Shown here: positions 1-10,638 of the stretch, one piece after another
Layout: every line of letters begins with the position of its first letter
Position numbering within the stretch: the first letter of the stretch is position 1
Assembly: GCA_002900995.3 (NCBI GenBank)
Contig: CM035311.1
Span: 3,472,001-3,536,000, forward strand
DNA length: 64,000 nucleotides
Reading direction: 5' to 3'
Source of the DNA: Ganoderma boninense
Lineage: Eukaryota > Basidiomycota > Agaricomycetes > Polyporales > Polyporaceae
Translations under genes and position numbers: made by a program
The notes under the pieces: generated by a model
What the model saw: the letters and a program-made list of their open reading frames with translations, nothing else
What the model was told of the DNA's origin: nothing
Database searches by the model: none

Positions 1-488
1 TGTGCCTTGCAGTGACGTATGTAGGAAGTGGCCGCTCTAATGCATGATAAAGTTCATGACCGACGTAATTGAGTGGGTTGAATGTTGAAGGTCATAGCCT
101 CCATTATTCCGGTGTAAGTATCTGACTGGGCACTATTCATGGCATTGCATCCGGATGGGCGGTACATACCCACATAATTTCGGACGACGCTTCTCTAAGT
201 ATGTAACAGATCCAGCCTCGAGGTACAGGAGGGTACAGGGTTGACCGACGACTATGACAGTATTGAACTTATCGGTCACCTCGGAGGGGTTATTTTTTGA
301 AAGAAGCAGGCAGATCTATTTGGGGACGCACGGAGAGATAAATATATTGCTGACGCCCTCACGCATCCGTAGTTAACCACGTCACGTTCGTTCTGCGCAG
401 ATCCGGCGGGGCCGTTTGTAGTCTGATAGTAATTCAACTGTCGTGTGACGCCCGTCCAGCAGCTATAGCTACACACGCACCTGTGTCA
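1..488. other. Left-edge stretch without a recognised gene
   Basis: No reading frame here resembles a protein family and none has splice signals that join it to the gene at 489. It probably holds the 3' flank of the minus-strand MYND gene and intergenic sequence. Confidence 0.5.
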
Positions 489-1894
489 TCATCGCTTCCT
501 AGCGGGTGCTAACATGACCTTCGACATCTCCTCGCGCAGCTTCCTCAACTCCGTCGGGGCCAGAGTGCTCGAGACGAATCGGAGCCTCTCGTTGGCCTGG
601 AGCCCGGGAACCTCGATGACGCGCTCATGACCAGCTTGGATCTCGCGATCGTACCCAGGCCCGAGCCATTCGCCACCAAGCTCCGCCTGAGTGCCCGTCG
701 ACCCGCTGCTGCCAGCTTCAGAAGCCTGCTGGAACCCCTTCAGGAAGTCGTCGCTCTGCTGCTGGTCGGAGGGCAGTTTTGGAGGCTTTCCCGCCCTGCC
801 CGGCTTGCACACCACCTTATGCTTCGGCCAGTCCTACAGCAAAATGTGAGCACAGGGCGGCAATGTGCAGCAGACTAACGACCGACGCACCCTCCTCTGG
901 CACTCCTTGCTGCAGTAGTGCGGCTTAAGGTCGGGCGGGCACCTCCCCGAACACGCCCTCAGCGCAGCCTTGTGCATCCCCCCGACCCTGCACCCCTCCG
1001 CCGCACAGACGTATGCGTTCTCCTCCTTCGCGACCTTCCCCTGGCGCCGGCGCTGCTCCGCGAGCACCTCGTCCTCCCTCTTCTTCAGCGCGTCCCACAG
1101 CGGCATGAACCGCGGCGACGCCCGGCTGACGTCCGCCCCGAGCTGCTCCACGACGTCCTTGATCGCGAACCCGACGCTGAGCACCGCGGCGCTGACGAGC
1201 CCCAGGCGCACGCTGTAGTTGGCGTGCACGGTCGCGAAGATCAGCGCAGCGTACGGTGAGAGCCCGACGGGCCGCTCGAAGCGGCGCGCCTCGGCGTCGA
1301 TGAAGGCGCGGGACTCGGGGTCGGTGGTGCACCAGTCCTGCCAGTGCGCGTACGCGGCGGCGGAATGCGCCTGCGCGAGCACGGAGTCTGGGGCGCTCTC
1401 GGCGACTTGCACGATGAGCACGTCGAGCACGAAGAGCGCACCCTGGATGCTGGCCGTACGGACACCGCAGCCGCTCAGGTATCTGGTGTGATATATGATT
1501 TGCGATACGTTGGTCAGTGACGAGATTACTCATGCAGAGGACGACATCTTGGATCTACCTGAATCCCATCTCGAGGAGCGCTTCGGGGTCCCAAGCGTCG
1601 ACACGCGTCGCCACGTCCATCAGCAAAACGGCGAAAATTTCGCCTAACATTGTGCACATACACACAGCTAGGTAATCTACGAAAGGATGCACCCGAACCG
1701 CGAAGTGGGGCGGGGTGCTCATCTGGTTTGTCGTGAAGGGCAATATAGCCCGGCCGATAGGCGCGGCTGTGCAATACCACAAAATACCACGCAATCCTTG
1801 CGATATCTCCCAGGAATTGCATGGCATTGGTAGGATGACCCCCACAGACAATCGAGACGATCGCGCGCCGTGTTGAAACTAACGGCGTAGGCAT
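489..1894 (-). CDS. MYND zinc-finger protein (basidiomycete family)
   Basis: The last three exons are well supported: ...-1559, 1482-891 and 833-489, with introns starting GTAGAT and GTGCGT. They encode a helical region (MDVATRVDAWDPEALLE, then RFERPVGLSPYAALIFATVH), a charged linker REDEVLAEQRRRQGKVAKEE, and a MYND finger built from CSGRCPPDLKPHYCSKECQR followed across the last intron by DWPKHKVVC. MYND fingers are protein-interaction modules; many agaricomycetes carry dozens of such proteins of unknown role. A low-complexity tail of about 100 residues ends at the stop at 489. The 5' end is uncertain: the ATG at 1894 opens a plausible first exon (IARIAWYFVVLHSRAYRPGY) that needs one or two short introns between about 1685 and 1640. 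The MYND call is firm; the substrate or partner is unknown. Confidence 0.75.
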
Positions 1895-2214
1895 CTCGAC
1901 ATTGCGGGGATGAGCATGGCTGAAAAGTCAACACACAGATGGGTGATCTGACAGAGGTGTGGCGGGACCAGGGCGACTTTGCATCGGCTGGGGGATATTG
2001 CCCGGTCAGGTATATATGAGGGGTAAAATTAGCTAGATAATAAATCAAAAATATACTTGGTTGATGCTCATGGAACGTGCCAGGGCTCGCACAGGATGAG
2101 GCGGGGGTAGAAATTGATTTGGGCACAAGAAGAGTACATAGCATCGAACACCGCAAGACTGCGCAAACACCGAACGCGCAAGATACCCATCCGCCAACAA
2201 GAAAAACCACGTTG

Positions 2215-5032
2215 CTACCCTTCAACCATGTCGTCAGTGTGAGCACCAATCTCGGCCTGGTCGGAAAGAGGTGGGCCCTTGAAGACCTCGACGGACGGCG
2301 AGCGAGAGGATGACAGCGGCAACAGCTCAGACGGGAGACGCTGCTTCATCTTCGAGCGCTGCTTGCCCTTCAAACGGTCATCTTGCTGACGAGCAAGCTC
2401 AGCCTTGCGCGCGTTAATGATTCGCTGGCGGATGTTGCCATCGTCGTTGTCGTCGTCGTCGTCATCTGGGTCAAAAATGACCTGCGTCTCGGGGTCACCC
2501 CACTCGGACCCAAAAACTCGCCTAACCAACGTCAGCAGCTCGGTGCAGATAAATATGACCAAACCATACCTATTAAAGTAGGAAAATATGTTTTCATCCA
2601 ACATGTCAATGTCATCATCGAGATCACTGTCCATGTCAATGCCAACAGAGTCCTTGTGTTGCATCCATGCGTCAAAGTCGACGGAGAGGATTGTGTGAAG
2701 AGCGGTGTGGAAGCGATGCCCACTGCGATTGTAGGTATCACCCTGCCAGCGTCCATCGACACTAAGCAAGTGTCGGACCTGGAAATAAGGGACATTAGCA
2801 CAGAGGTTGAACATGAAAGAAGCACGTACCAAGGTTGCAACATATGTGATCAGCTCCGGCGTACAGTGTTTGATCTGGTACAGCTCGGCCAAACACGAGC
2901 GTCCGTCGCCCGACTCGCCATCGTCGAGGCCAGCACTGGATGGTCCTGTGAATAAATGCCGGAAAACCTGATATGTCCTGTTAATGACTGAGACTGGTGG
3001 GGCAAGAAGATCTTTGAGAGTACCGTGACGCATAGGTCGCCCTTAAAGACCCCACGCTGAGGATTGAGGTCGTCGTAACTGAGATAGGTTGGGAAAAGGA
3101 ACGAGGGCAGCGTCTTCTCGTCGTCGATTTCTGAGGTCGGAGGCCGGTCATTCTTGTGTCGCTTCTGGCAAGCAGCATTATCTTGTCGCTGCTTGCGCTG
3201 GGTGCTCTTTCGCTTAGCGTATCTGGCTGACCGGGTTAGGGACACCATCACGAAGAAATAGCCACTCACCCATATGGCTCCAGATCGAAGGCGTCGCGTT
3301 CATTGATGGGGACAACGAGTCGCCCACTGCACTCCGAGTAGTAGCCGCCATTCCGGGTCTTGAGCTTCTTATACTGGTTATAGGACAGAGGAGCAATGTA
3401 TTTCTCGTTCGGGAGAGAGACCATGGGGAGGTATGAGTGAAAGTCACGCTTGACAGTGGCAATATCTGAGGAGCGGCCGGCAGAAGCGTGGATCTCAAGC
3501 TGGGAGGGTCAAAAAACACGCATTTCCAACCAGAGCCGAGAGGACTCACAAACTTAGCAATCAGTGAAATATCTCCGGGATGGGAGAGCATGTGTTGACA
3601 CAGCAGCTTGAACTTTGGAACTTGGTCACAGAGGTAGAAAAATTTCTTCGTGTAAAGCTTCGCCGCCTGGGCAGTCCTAGAGATGCAGTGAGGGTGGCTA
3701 TGCAGACTCTACGAAGTTAAGTGGCTTACATGGTGCGCATTCCCTTGTAGGCTGCCTCGTAGTCGTCAGCAGTACGGGGGTTAGTCGTCACGACGGCCAT
3801 TCCGCACGTGAAGACATTGTGGATGCTTGTGAAGACGCCACAGAGACGGCTCGCATGGCGGGCCCACTTCTTGAAGTGGCCAGGGATGGTAAGGGTGTTG
3901 GATTCTTCCCGACTGGAAGGGCACAAGTGATGCATATGAGTCCACGCATCAGAAGAGATCCACCCCCGACAACGACGGTAGATCATGGATGGACGGAGCG
4001 AGACTCGAGACTGACGGGAATGAACTCACGTCATGCCGTATTTCCTGCGCTTGAGTTCACGGACAAACATAACGAAGTCCTTCACCTGACGTGCGGAGAG
4101 CTCCTCGCTATTTTCCTCATCCTCGTCGTCTGTCTCGACAGCGTTGTCGTTGATGGCCCGACCTCCATTCTCACCGCCGGCTTGGCCCTCGCCACCAATC
4201 TCCTCAGCACCTTCGTCCTCTTCCTCATCTTCAGCGTCCTCTACCTCATCATCATCCTCCAGAGACTCCTCGAACACGAGCTTCATGATGTTCTTGGGAG
4301 GTTTCCCATTATCATCGTCACCAAGGTCGAAATCGTCGGAGTCGACGCCACTTGACTGGACACGTTTGAAGGCGGCGGCGGCATTCTCGAAGGCGTCCGG
4401 GGGCACCGCCTGGGATGGTGGGACAACTTTGGTGGATCGCGCGTGCGATGACGAACCGTGTGATGAGGAGCCTTTCTTGGACGGCACGGCAGGAGACGAT
4501 GGGCGGCGATAGGACAACGGGTTGCTGGACAGCAGAGCAGAAGCTTTGGAGGAGGAGGGGGCCTGTGAGCAGGATGTCGCACTGCTGGTAGTGGAGGGAG
4601 ACGATGAGCGTGGTTGAGAGCTGCGGTTGGCGGTCTGGCGTCTGTGTTTGCCCGATGCCGGCGATGGCTGTCTATCCGGATCGGCAGGCTTCGCAGTCGT
4701 GCGCGCTGGTCCGTCCTTTGCGGCCTTCTTCATCTTCTTCTTCGGCTCCTCCACTTCGGCTTCAGGCTCGTCCTCGTCTGTGGCTGAGGTGAGCTTGCGC
4801 TTTGCCTTCTGCCTTGGAGGCGTTGGTGGGGGGCCAATGATAACGCTGGATGAGAAAGGTGAGTGAATGTATGCGCGTGAATGTGGGCGCATATATGCGC
4901 GCCCACGCTGACTTACGGCGCGTGATTACCCCGCGGACCCTGACGGTTTGTGGGCGGGGCTGAAGGCTGCTTGCTGGGGGCCACAGCCTTGTTCTGTGTC
5001 TTCTTCTTGGCTTCTGGGATTTTTCTCGGCAT
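2215..5032 (-). CDS. DUF6698-like acidic protein, possibly transposon-associated
   Basis: This multi-exon gene starts at ATG 5032 (MPRKIPEAKKK) and ends at the TAG at 2215. Order: a basic N-terminus; a Lys/Ser/Pro-rich disordered region (about 4860-4400); an acidic Glu/Asp stretch (about 4240-4130); then a folded part with KKWARHASRLCGVFTSIHN, GGYYSECSGRLVVPINERD, FPTYLSYDDLNPQRGVFKGD and VFRHLFTGPSSA. The last three match my recollection of DUF6698 (Agaricomycetes, function unknown), whose cores carry a 'G-Y-Y...GRL..P', 'NP..G.FK' and 'F.SPSSA' series. A second acidic tract with eight consecutive Asp precedes the C-terminus. It is transcribed away from the Plavaka transposase and shares a 281-bp spacer with it. 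The pairing hints at a role in the element, but that is inference. Internal introns (near 4912-4865, 4025-3985, 3725-3680, 3590-3510, 3270-3240) were not all fixed. Confidence 0.7.
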
Positions 5033-5313
5033 CTCGAAAGGGGGGATTACGTGTGGATGGTGGAAGTTAAGGAGAGGACGGGGCCTTCGCGACTTTTCGC
5101 TCAAGGCCTGCCTGTGGGTCCTCGGCAGATTCCGAAGAACCTGGACGCGACGCGTTGGGGTGGACGCGTCCGTCACGTGTGCGCGGTCTTTGGGGCGCAA
5201 CCTCCGTCAACACCGTCACATTATCACCTCTTATCTCTTCCGTCTACCCCCACGCCGGCCCCTCCATGCGCTGGTGGAGGATCCTACTCGTTCTCCTCTG
5301 TGTGCTGGTTGCG
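5033..5313. promoter_or_regulatory. Divergent promoter between DUF6698-like gene and Plavaka transposase
   Basis: These 281 bp separate two divergently transcribed start codons and must hold both promoters. Several CG-rich palindromic words occur (ACGCGT twice, CACGTG once). No clear TATA box was seen for either gene. If the gene pair is one element, this is its central regulatory segment. Confidence 0.5.
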
Positions 5314-8300
5314 ATGCCTGTGGAGAAGTGCTATGGGTGCCAAAAACCCTACTCGAACCTCCCCGCCCATCTCGACAAGTGCCCGAAGGCCCACACGTTC
5401 TTCGACGGCGGACTCCGGCGGCGAGTCGAGGAGAACAAGACCAAAACACGCCTCCGTGAGGCGTTCAAGCAGAAGAAAGTGGAGAGTGCACTGGCCAAGG
5501 CTGCTGGGGCCAAGCAACGGCTGAGAGATCGTCAAGCGCAACTCCAGGTGCGTCTTCGTCCACTTCTGCATTGACAGTTTTTTAACCGCATATATGCAGC
5601 TTGAACGGGAGGCGAGCATGCCAGTATTCATTGAATCAGTTGCACCCAACCGTCGACCACGCCGCGTGCCAGGCAAATTCACAGACATGCTCCCAACATC
5701 GCTCAAGGGCCTCCCCCATCTGCGTCTCAAGCCCAACATTCCCGCTTCCTTCGACCATCATTCAAACGTCGTCATCCACTCCCCCTCATCTGCTGCTGCC
5801 GTCCCTGTGTCTCCCATGCCGCGCGCCACGGTCGAAGATGCTCCAGACGATCTCATGGACGACGTGCGTCCCCCTTCACCTCCGCCTGCACCTGTGCCTA
5901 TTCCCCAGCCACCACCCACTCTTGTCCCTATCGACACCCAGCCAAATCGTTTTGGGGTATTCAGGCGATACACCACCTATCCACGTTCGGACCCGGAGGA
6001 AGCCCTCTCACTCGATGCGTTCGCTGATGCTGGTACCCATCTTCGCCCTGCTCCCGACGTCCGTGAACGGAATCCTCTCCGGCCATTCGGCTATCCTGCC
6101 CGCAAGCTGCTTGCTGATGCCGGCAAGGTTGCCGCTAACTCCTTTGCACCCTTTCTCAACTGGTCCGCCTTCAAGCTGATGGAGTGGCAGTACACGGGTT
6201 CTGTAACAAAGTCCTTATCGGAACTCCAGCGGCTCGTCGACACGGTCATTCTCGATGACCGGTTTAAGAAAGAGGACCTAGTCGATTTCAGCGTGGACCG
6301 TGCGCAGGCTCAGCTCGACAACTACCAAGCCACAGGAGGTGCCTTTTCCACGGAAGATGGATGGCGCGAAGGTTCTGTCTTGCTCCGGCTACCGAAGGTT
6401 GGCGCTGAACATGACGATGAGAACAGTGCGCCAGGCTTCCTCGTCAAGCAAATCTGGCACCGGAGTTTTATAGAAGTCATCAAGGCGGCGTTTCGTGACG
6501 CCTCCGCCCGTCATTTCCACTGGTTCCCTCATCGCCTCTATCGAAAGCTAGCTACACCCCAGGACCCTAACGCACCACCTGAGCGGCTGATCACCGACGT
6601 TTACAACTCAGATGCCATGATCCGTGCACATGAGGAGATCCAAAAACTCCCCCGTTCCCCCGATGACCCACCTGACATGGAGTACGTCGTCGCAGGAATC
6701 AGTGTGTACTCCGACTCGACGCGCCTTGCAAGCTTTGGCACGGCGTCGCTGTGGCCCATTTATGCGTATGTCCTCAACATGTCCAAGTACCTCCGACTCA
6801 AGCCAGCCATGTTTGCGGCGAACCACCTCGCGTATATTCCATCGGTAAGTTTACGCCTAGTGAGCGTCATTCTGACTTCTCATCAATCTCTACTCAGCTC
6901 CCGGCTGGCCTCTTCACGACATATAAGGATACCTATGGTGTACCGCCTTCGGAGGCTGTCATTCGGTTTCTCAAGCACGAACTGGTGCAAAAAATCTGGC
7001 TCCTCCTTCTCGACGACGAGTTCATGAACGCATACAAGTTTGGCATCATTATCCTCTGTGGTGACGGCATCTCGCGGCGAGTTTTCCCTCGAATCTTCTT
7101 CTATTCTGCTGACTATCCTGAGAAGTACGTTACCTTGGCAAGACTCATGAGCGTACCTAACTGACTGGTTGTCCACAGGTGCCTTATGGCAGGCCTCAAG
7201 ACCCTGGCGCGACTGGCCTGCCCTGATTGTGCCATGGATAGGTGTAGTTTCTGGAAGATGGGCATGAAGAAAGACATTGCAGACCGTGTTAAGCACGCCC
7301 GTCAGGACATCAGCATATTCCACCGTGCAATCTCAACGGTCCGTGAATGGATCTTCAAGAAGGGAACCTCCCCCGATGGCACAAATGTCAAACGGACAAA
7401 GCTCGGCCTTTTTTCTATGCTCCCAACTCGTGTACGCTTATTCTCGCTTCCAGTGTATTTTCATAACAGTGTTTTAATCTCATTATTTTAGTCCGCATTT
7501 TCAGAGCGTTTTGCGTCGTTTGGACAGAATGTCTTCAAGCTCTTCGTGCCAGATCAGATGCATGAGTTTGAACTTGGTGTCTGGAAAGGCACGTTTACAC
7601 ACCTTGTCCGCATTTTGATCGCTGCAGGCCAGGATGCATGCCAGAAACTTGATGAGCGGTACGTCACGTCTATGGCGGTTTAATTATCTTTTTCTTATGT
7701 TTTGACACAGCTTCTCAATGATTCCAACCTTTGGGCGCGCGACCATCCGTCGCTTCAGCGGCAATGTGTCTGCAATGAAGCAACTCGCAGCCCGGGATTT
7801 CGAGCAGATTCTCAAGGTGTGCGCTTTGGTAGTTTTCTGTTTAAATTGTATATGGCTAACGTGATATGTAGTGCGCCATCCCATGCTTCGAGAGCCTCCT
7901 GCCTGAGCCCTTCAACTCCATCATTCTCGACCTTCTTTTTGAGCTCGGGCGGTGGCACGCTCTTGCAAAATTGCAGCTGCACTCGGACTCGACAATCACT
8001 GCCCTCCACGACGCTACAAGCACGCTAGGGCAGGCTGTGCGTGCATTTTGCCGCCATGTCTGTCCGAAGTACGCCACCCAGGAACTACCGCGCGAGACGC
8101 AGTCTCGCCAACGGCGCAGGGCGGCCACAGCACAGGCGAACGGACATTACAACGCAGCAGCCACTGATGTGTTAGCTCCCAAGTTCAAGGCGTACACTGT
8201 GCCAGACACCCCCAAGTATCACCGTCTTGGAGACTACGCCCGTGTCATCTCCGAAATGGGTACCCACGACAATCTATCCACGCAGACTGTGAGTGTCGTG

Positions 8301-9772
8301 CCGCATGCTGCTTTTGTGAAATAGCTTACTTATCATACATAGGGCGAGTTCGAGCATCGCCGTGTAAAGCGGTATTATGCGCGCACCAACAAGACCCACA
8401 CGTTTGGCCTTCAAATCGGGTTAGAAGTCCGTCGCGCGATGGTCCTCAACAAGATATCGCAATCCCAGCCACCCATGTCGCGCACTCGGAAACCGCGTCG
8501 ATCCGGCCTCAAGGGCAAGTCTCGCGCCTCTCAAGGCCGACGACTTCAGCTTCGATTCGAGGACTCGCAGCCTCTTCCGCCGACTCACCCTGAACAACAC
8601 TACTACATCTCGTCCGACCCCCGCTACCCAGTCCGATTGGACAATTTCCTGTATGAAAATGACGGAGATCCTGCGTGCGAGGTGCGCGACGTTATTGCAA
8701 TGTACACCTTCTCTGCTGACCATTAAATCTAGAATTTCGAGTGCGACCTTAAGGCCCACCTATTCCGCCGTCTGCCTGGCAGCGAGGGCCTTCCCTCAGA
8801 CTACGTGCCCACAGACGACGACCTCTTCCGCGTGCGCATCGAGGGCGACCACCTTTTCCAGCACAAGGTCCTTCGCGTCAACTTCACCCGATACGACATG
8901 CGCCGTGATCAAGACTCCGTCAATCCTCGGACGCATCCGGACATTATGATGCTCGCCCCGGACGGCGCAGCACATCCGTACCTTTACGCCCGCGTCATCG
9001 GCATCTTCCACGTCATGGCGTACCTAGCTGGTCATGATCTCGATGGTGCCGACGACACTGAGCCCGAGCTCATCCATGTCCTGTGGGTCCGGTGGTTTGA
9101 CCTGGACCATCGCGCGCCTGGTGGATTCAAGGCGCGTCGTCTCCCCCGGCTGAAATGGGCGGCGCTCGATGATGGCGCGTTTGGCTTTCTCTCCCCGGAT
9201 CAAGTCCTGCGTGCAGTGCATCTGATGCCGGCCTTCGCGCATGGTGAGTCAGATGCCGCCCTGCCGGGATATAGCGTTGCGCGCCACGAGGAGGACGAAG
9301 ATTTGGATTGGAACTGCTACTATGTCGGAATGTACGTTCGAAACTAGCCCTACGATTATTGATCCTCATTCCGCCTTTCCACAGCTTCGTAGACCGCGAT
9401 ATGTTCATGCGGTACTATGGCGGTGCTGTAGGTCATCAACGTGGCAAGCCAAAGCAGCCACAGCCCCCGCCCGTCACTCCAGAGCAGATCACTCCACTCA
9501 GTGGGCGCAGCTACGACGATGAGAGAGATGAGGAGCCAGATGAGGGCCCGAGAGAAGACCATGCTGACCTCCCAGAAGAACCACAACGCCCTCCCGGCGT
9601 GGATGAGGAAGACCCGGAACCCGAGACGAGCGAGAGCGAGAGCGAGGTGGACTCGGATGGAAGCCGGGAGCTTGACAGCGATGACGATGAGGCGCTCGGA
9701 CCTGAAGACGGGGAGGCAGAGTTGGGCGAGGACGAGCATGAGCTGGCTCGCGCGGGATTTGCTCCTTGGTAG
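5314..9772 (+). CDS. Plavaka-family transposase
   Basis: Ten exons join in frame to 1324 residues: 5314-5547, 5600-6844, 6898-7124, 7179-7431, 7492-7658, 7711-7816, 7872-8288, 8343-8681, 8733-9331, 9385-9772. All introns are about 50-55 bp with GT/AG ends. The protein opens with a C2HC finger (Cys6, Cys9, His19, Cys23 in KCYGCQKPYSNLPAHLDKC), then a Pro-rich linker, then the core. The segment YSDSTRLASFGTASLWPIY around Asp450 matches the Plavaka catalytic-domain signature (the family's 'D.T.LSSFGTA..YP' block), and QMHEFELGVWKGTFTHLVRI is the later conserved helix. A Ser/Glu/Asp-rich tail closes the protein. Plavaka transposases belong to cut-and-paste elements abundant in basidiomycetes. ATG 5314 was chosen because it places the finger at the N-terminus; an in-frame ATG at 5264 would add a hydrophobic 16-residue extension. 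No internal stop was found, so the gene may be recently active. Confidence 0.88.
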
Positions 9773-10047
9773 AGTGTATCATTGTATGATACTCGGACAC
9801 TCTGTAGTGTAGTACATGTTCTCAACGTCTGCGCTCCCATCAGAGGAGTAATCAAAACAGAGTCCGAGCCTTGCGATCTGGGTGCAGCGACAATGCATTC
9901 AATGTACGTACTCTAGCGGTATATCTTACTGTGTACCATTGCATGACAGTGCGTAGGCATACAATTTCTGTCCGAGATTGCACCAGTGTGCAATATTGTA
10001 CCGGTTACTCGTGGTATTGTGAAGGATTGCCTGGGCAGTCCCTTTCT

Positions 10048-10338
10048 TCAGCGCCTTGCGTGCTCTCTCACAGCTGCGCACAATGGCGGGTTTCGGGCAA
10101 TGACTGCAAGTCTGGCCCACATTTTCGCACTTTTGCTGATGTCCTTGGAGGGGTTCTCGCCGAGAAAGCGCGAACACTGGCTGACGTATTCCATCATGTC
10201 CGGTCGGTTGTCGTGGGGGAAGGAACAGTTATACTTGAGAGATGCGTATTCGCCCATCTTGTCGTAGACGACCTCGTCCGGGTCGCACTCATGGATTTCC
10301 ACATGGTATGAGCGTTGGTGGCGATTGGGAGACGGCAT
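10048..10338 (-). CDS. Possible small hypothetical protein
   Basis: A minus-strand frame of 96 codons starts MPSPNRHQRSYHVEIHECDP and continues with balanced amino-acid composition (YDKMGEYASLKYNCSFPHDN). It does not resemble a family I know. Upstream minus-strand sequence to about 10620 could supply one more exon, but no join was secured. It sits in the 0.9 kb between the transposase and the last exon of rtc1, so it could be an independent short gene or a chance frame. Confidence 0.3.
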   Translation of the reverse strand: MPSPNRHQRSYHVEIHECDPDEVVYDKMGEYASLKYNCSFPHDNRPDMMEYVSQCSRFLGENPSKDISKSAKMWARLAVIARNPPLCAAVREHARR

Positions 10339-10638
10339 GTCGATTGAGAACTTCAGAGTGGATGTTAGTTATTTATTACTATCATGAAATAATGTGTGTC
10401 ACTTACACGACGACGGATGTAAGTACAATCTTGAGCACTGCTTCGGAGTGGCGACGGTTTTGAGAAGTGGCGTCGACTGCGCACTAGCCTCCCGGGAATG
10501 TCCGAAGAGATGCTAACGTTTGCTTGCCTGACAGTGCCCCGCAAACCTGAGTGGGTGCAACGAAATTTTCCGCTGCGGAAACCATGAAAAGAATATACAA
10601 AACACCAAACTTCATACGAGGAATACATGCGCAATAAT

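Larger units (their letters stand above)
2215..9772. mobile_element. Candidate Plavaka DNA transposon (two divergent genes); termini not found
   Basis: The intact transposase identifies a DNA transposon at 5314-9772. The DUF6698-like gene may be cargo because it is divergent and tightly spaced. The flanks at about 1895-2210 and 9775-10040 were read for terminal inverted repeats and target duplications and none was convincing. The limits given are therefore only the coding span, and the DUF6698 gene may be an ordinary neighbour. Confidence 0.5.

Noticed and set aside
1895..10040. Terminal inverted repeats around the Plavaka pair
   Set aside because: Both flanks were read for matching ends and short target duplications; nothing convincing was found, so the element limits are left open.
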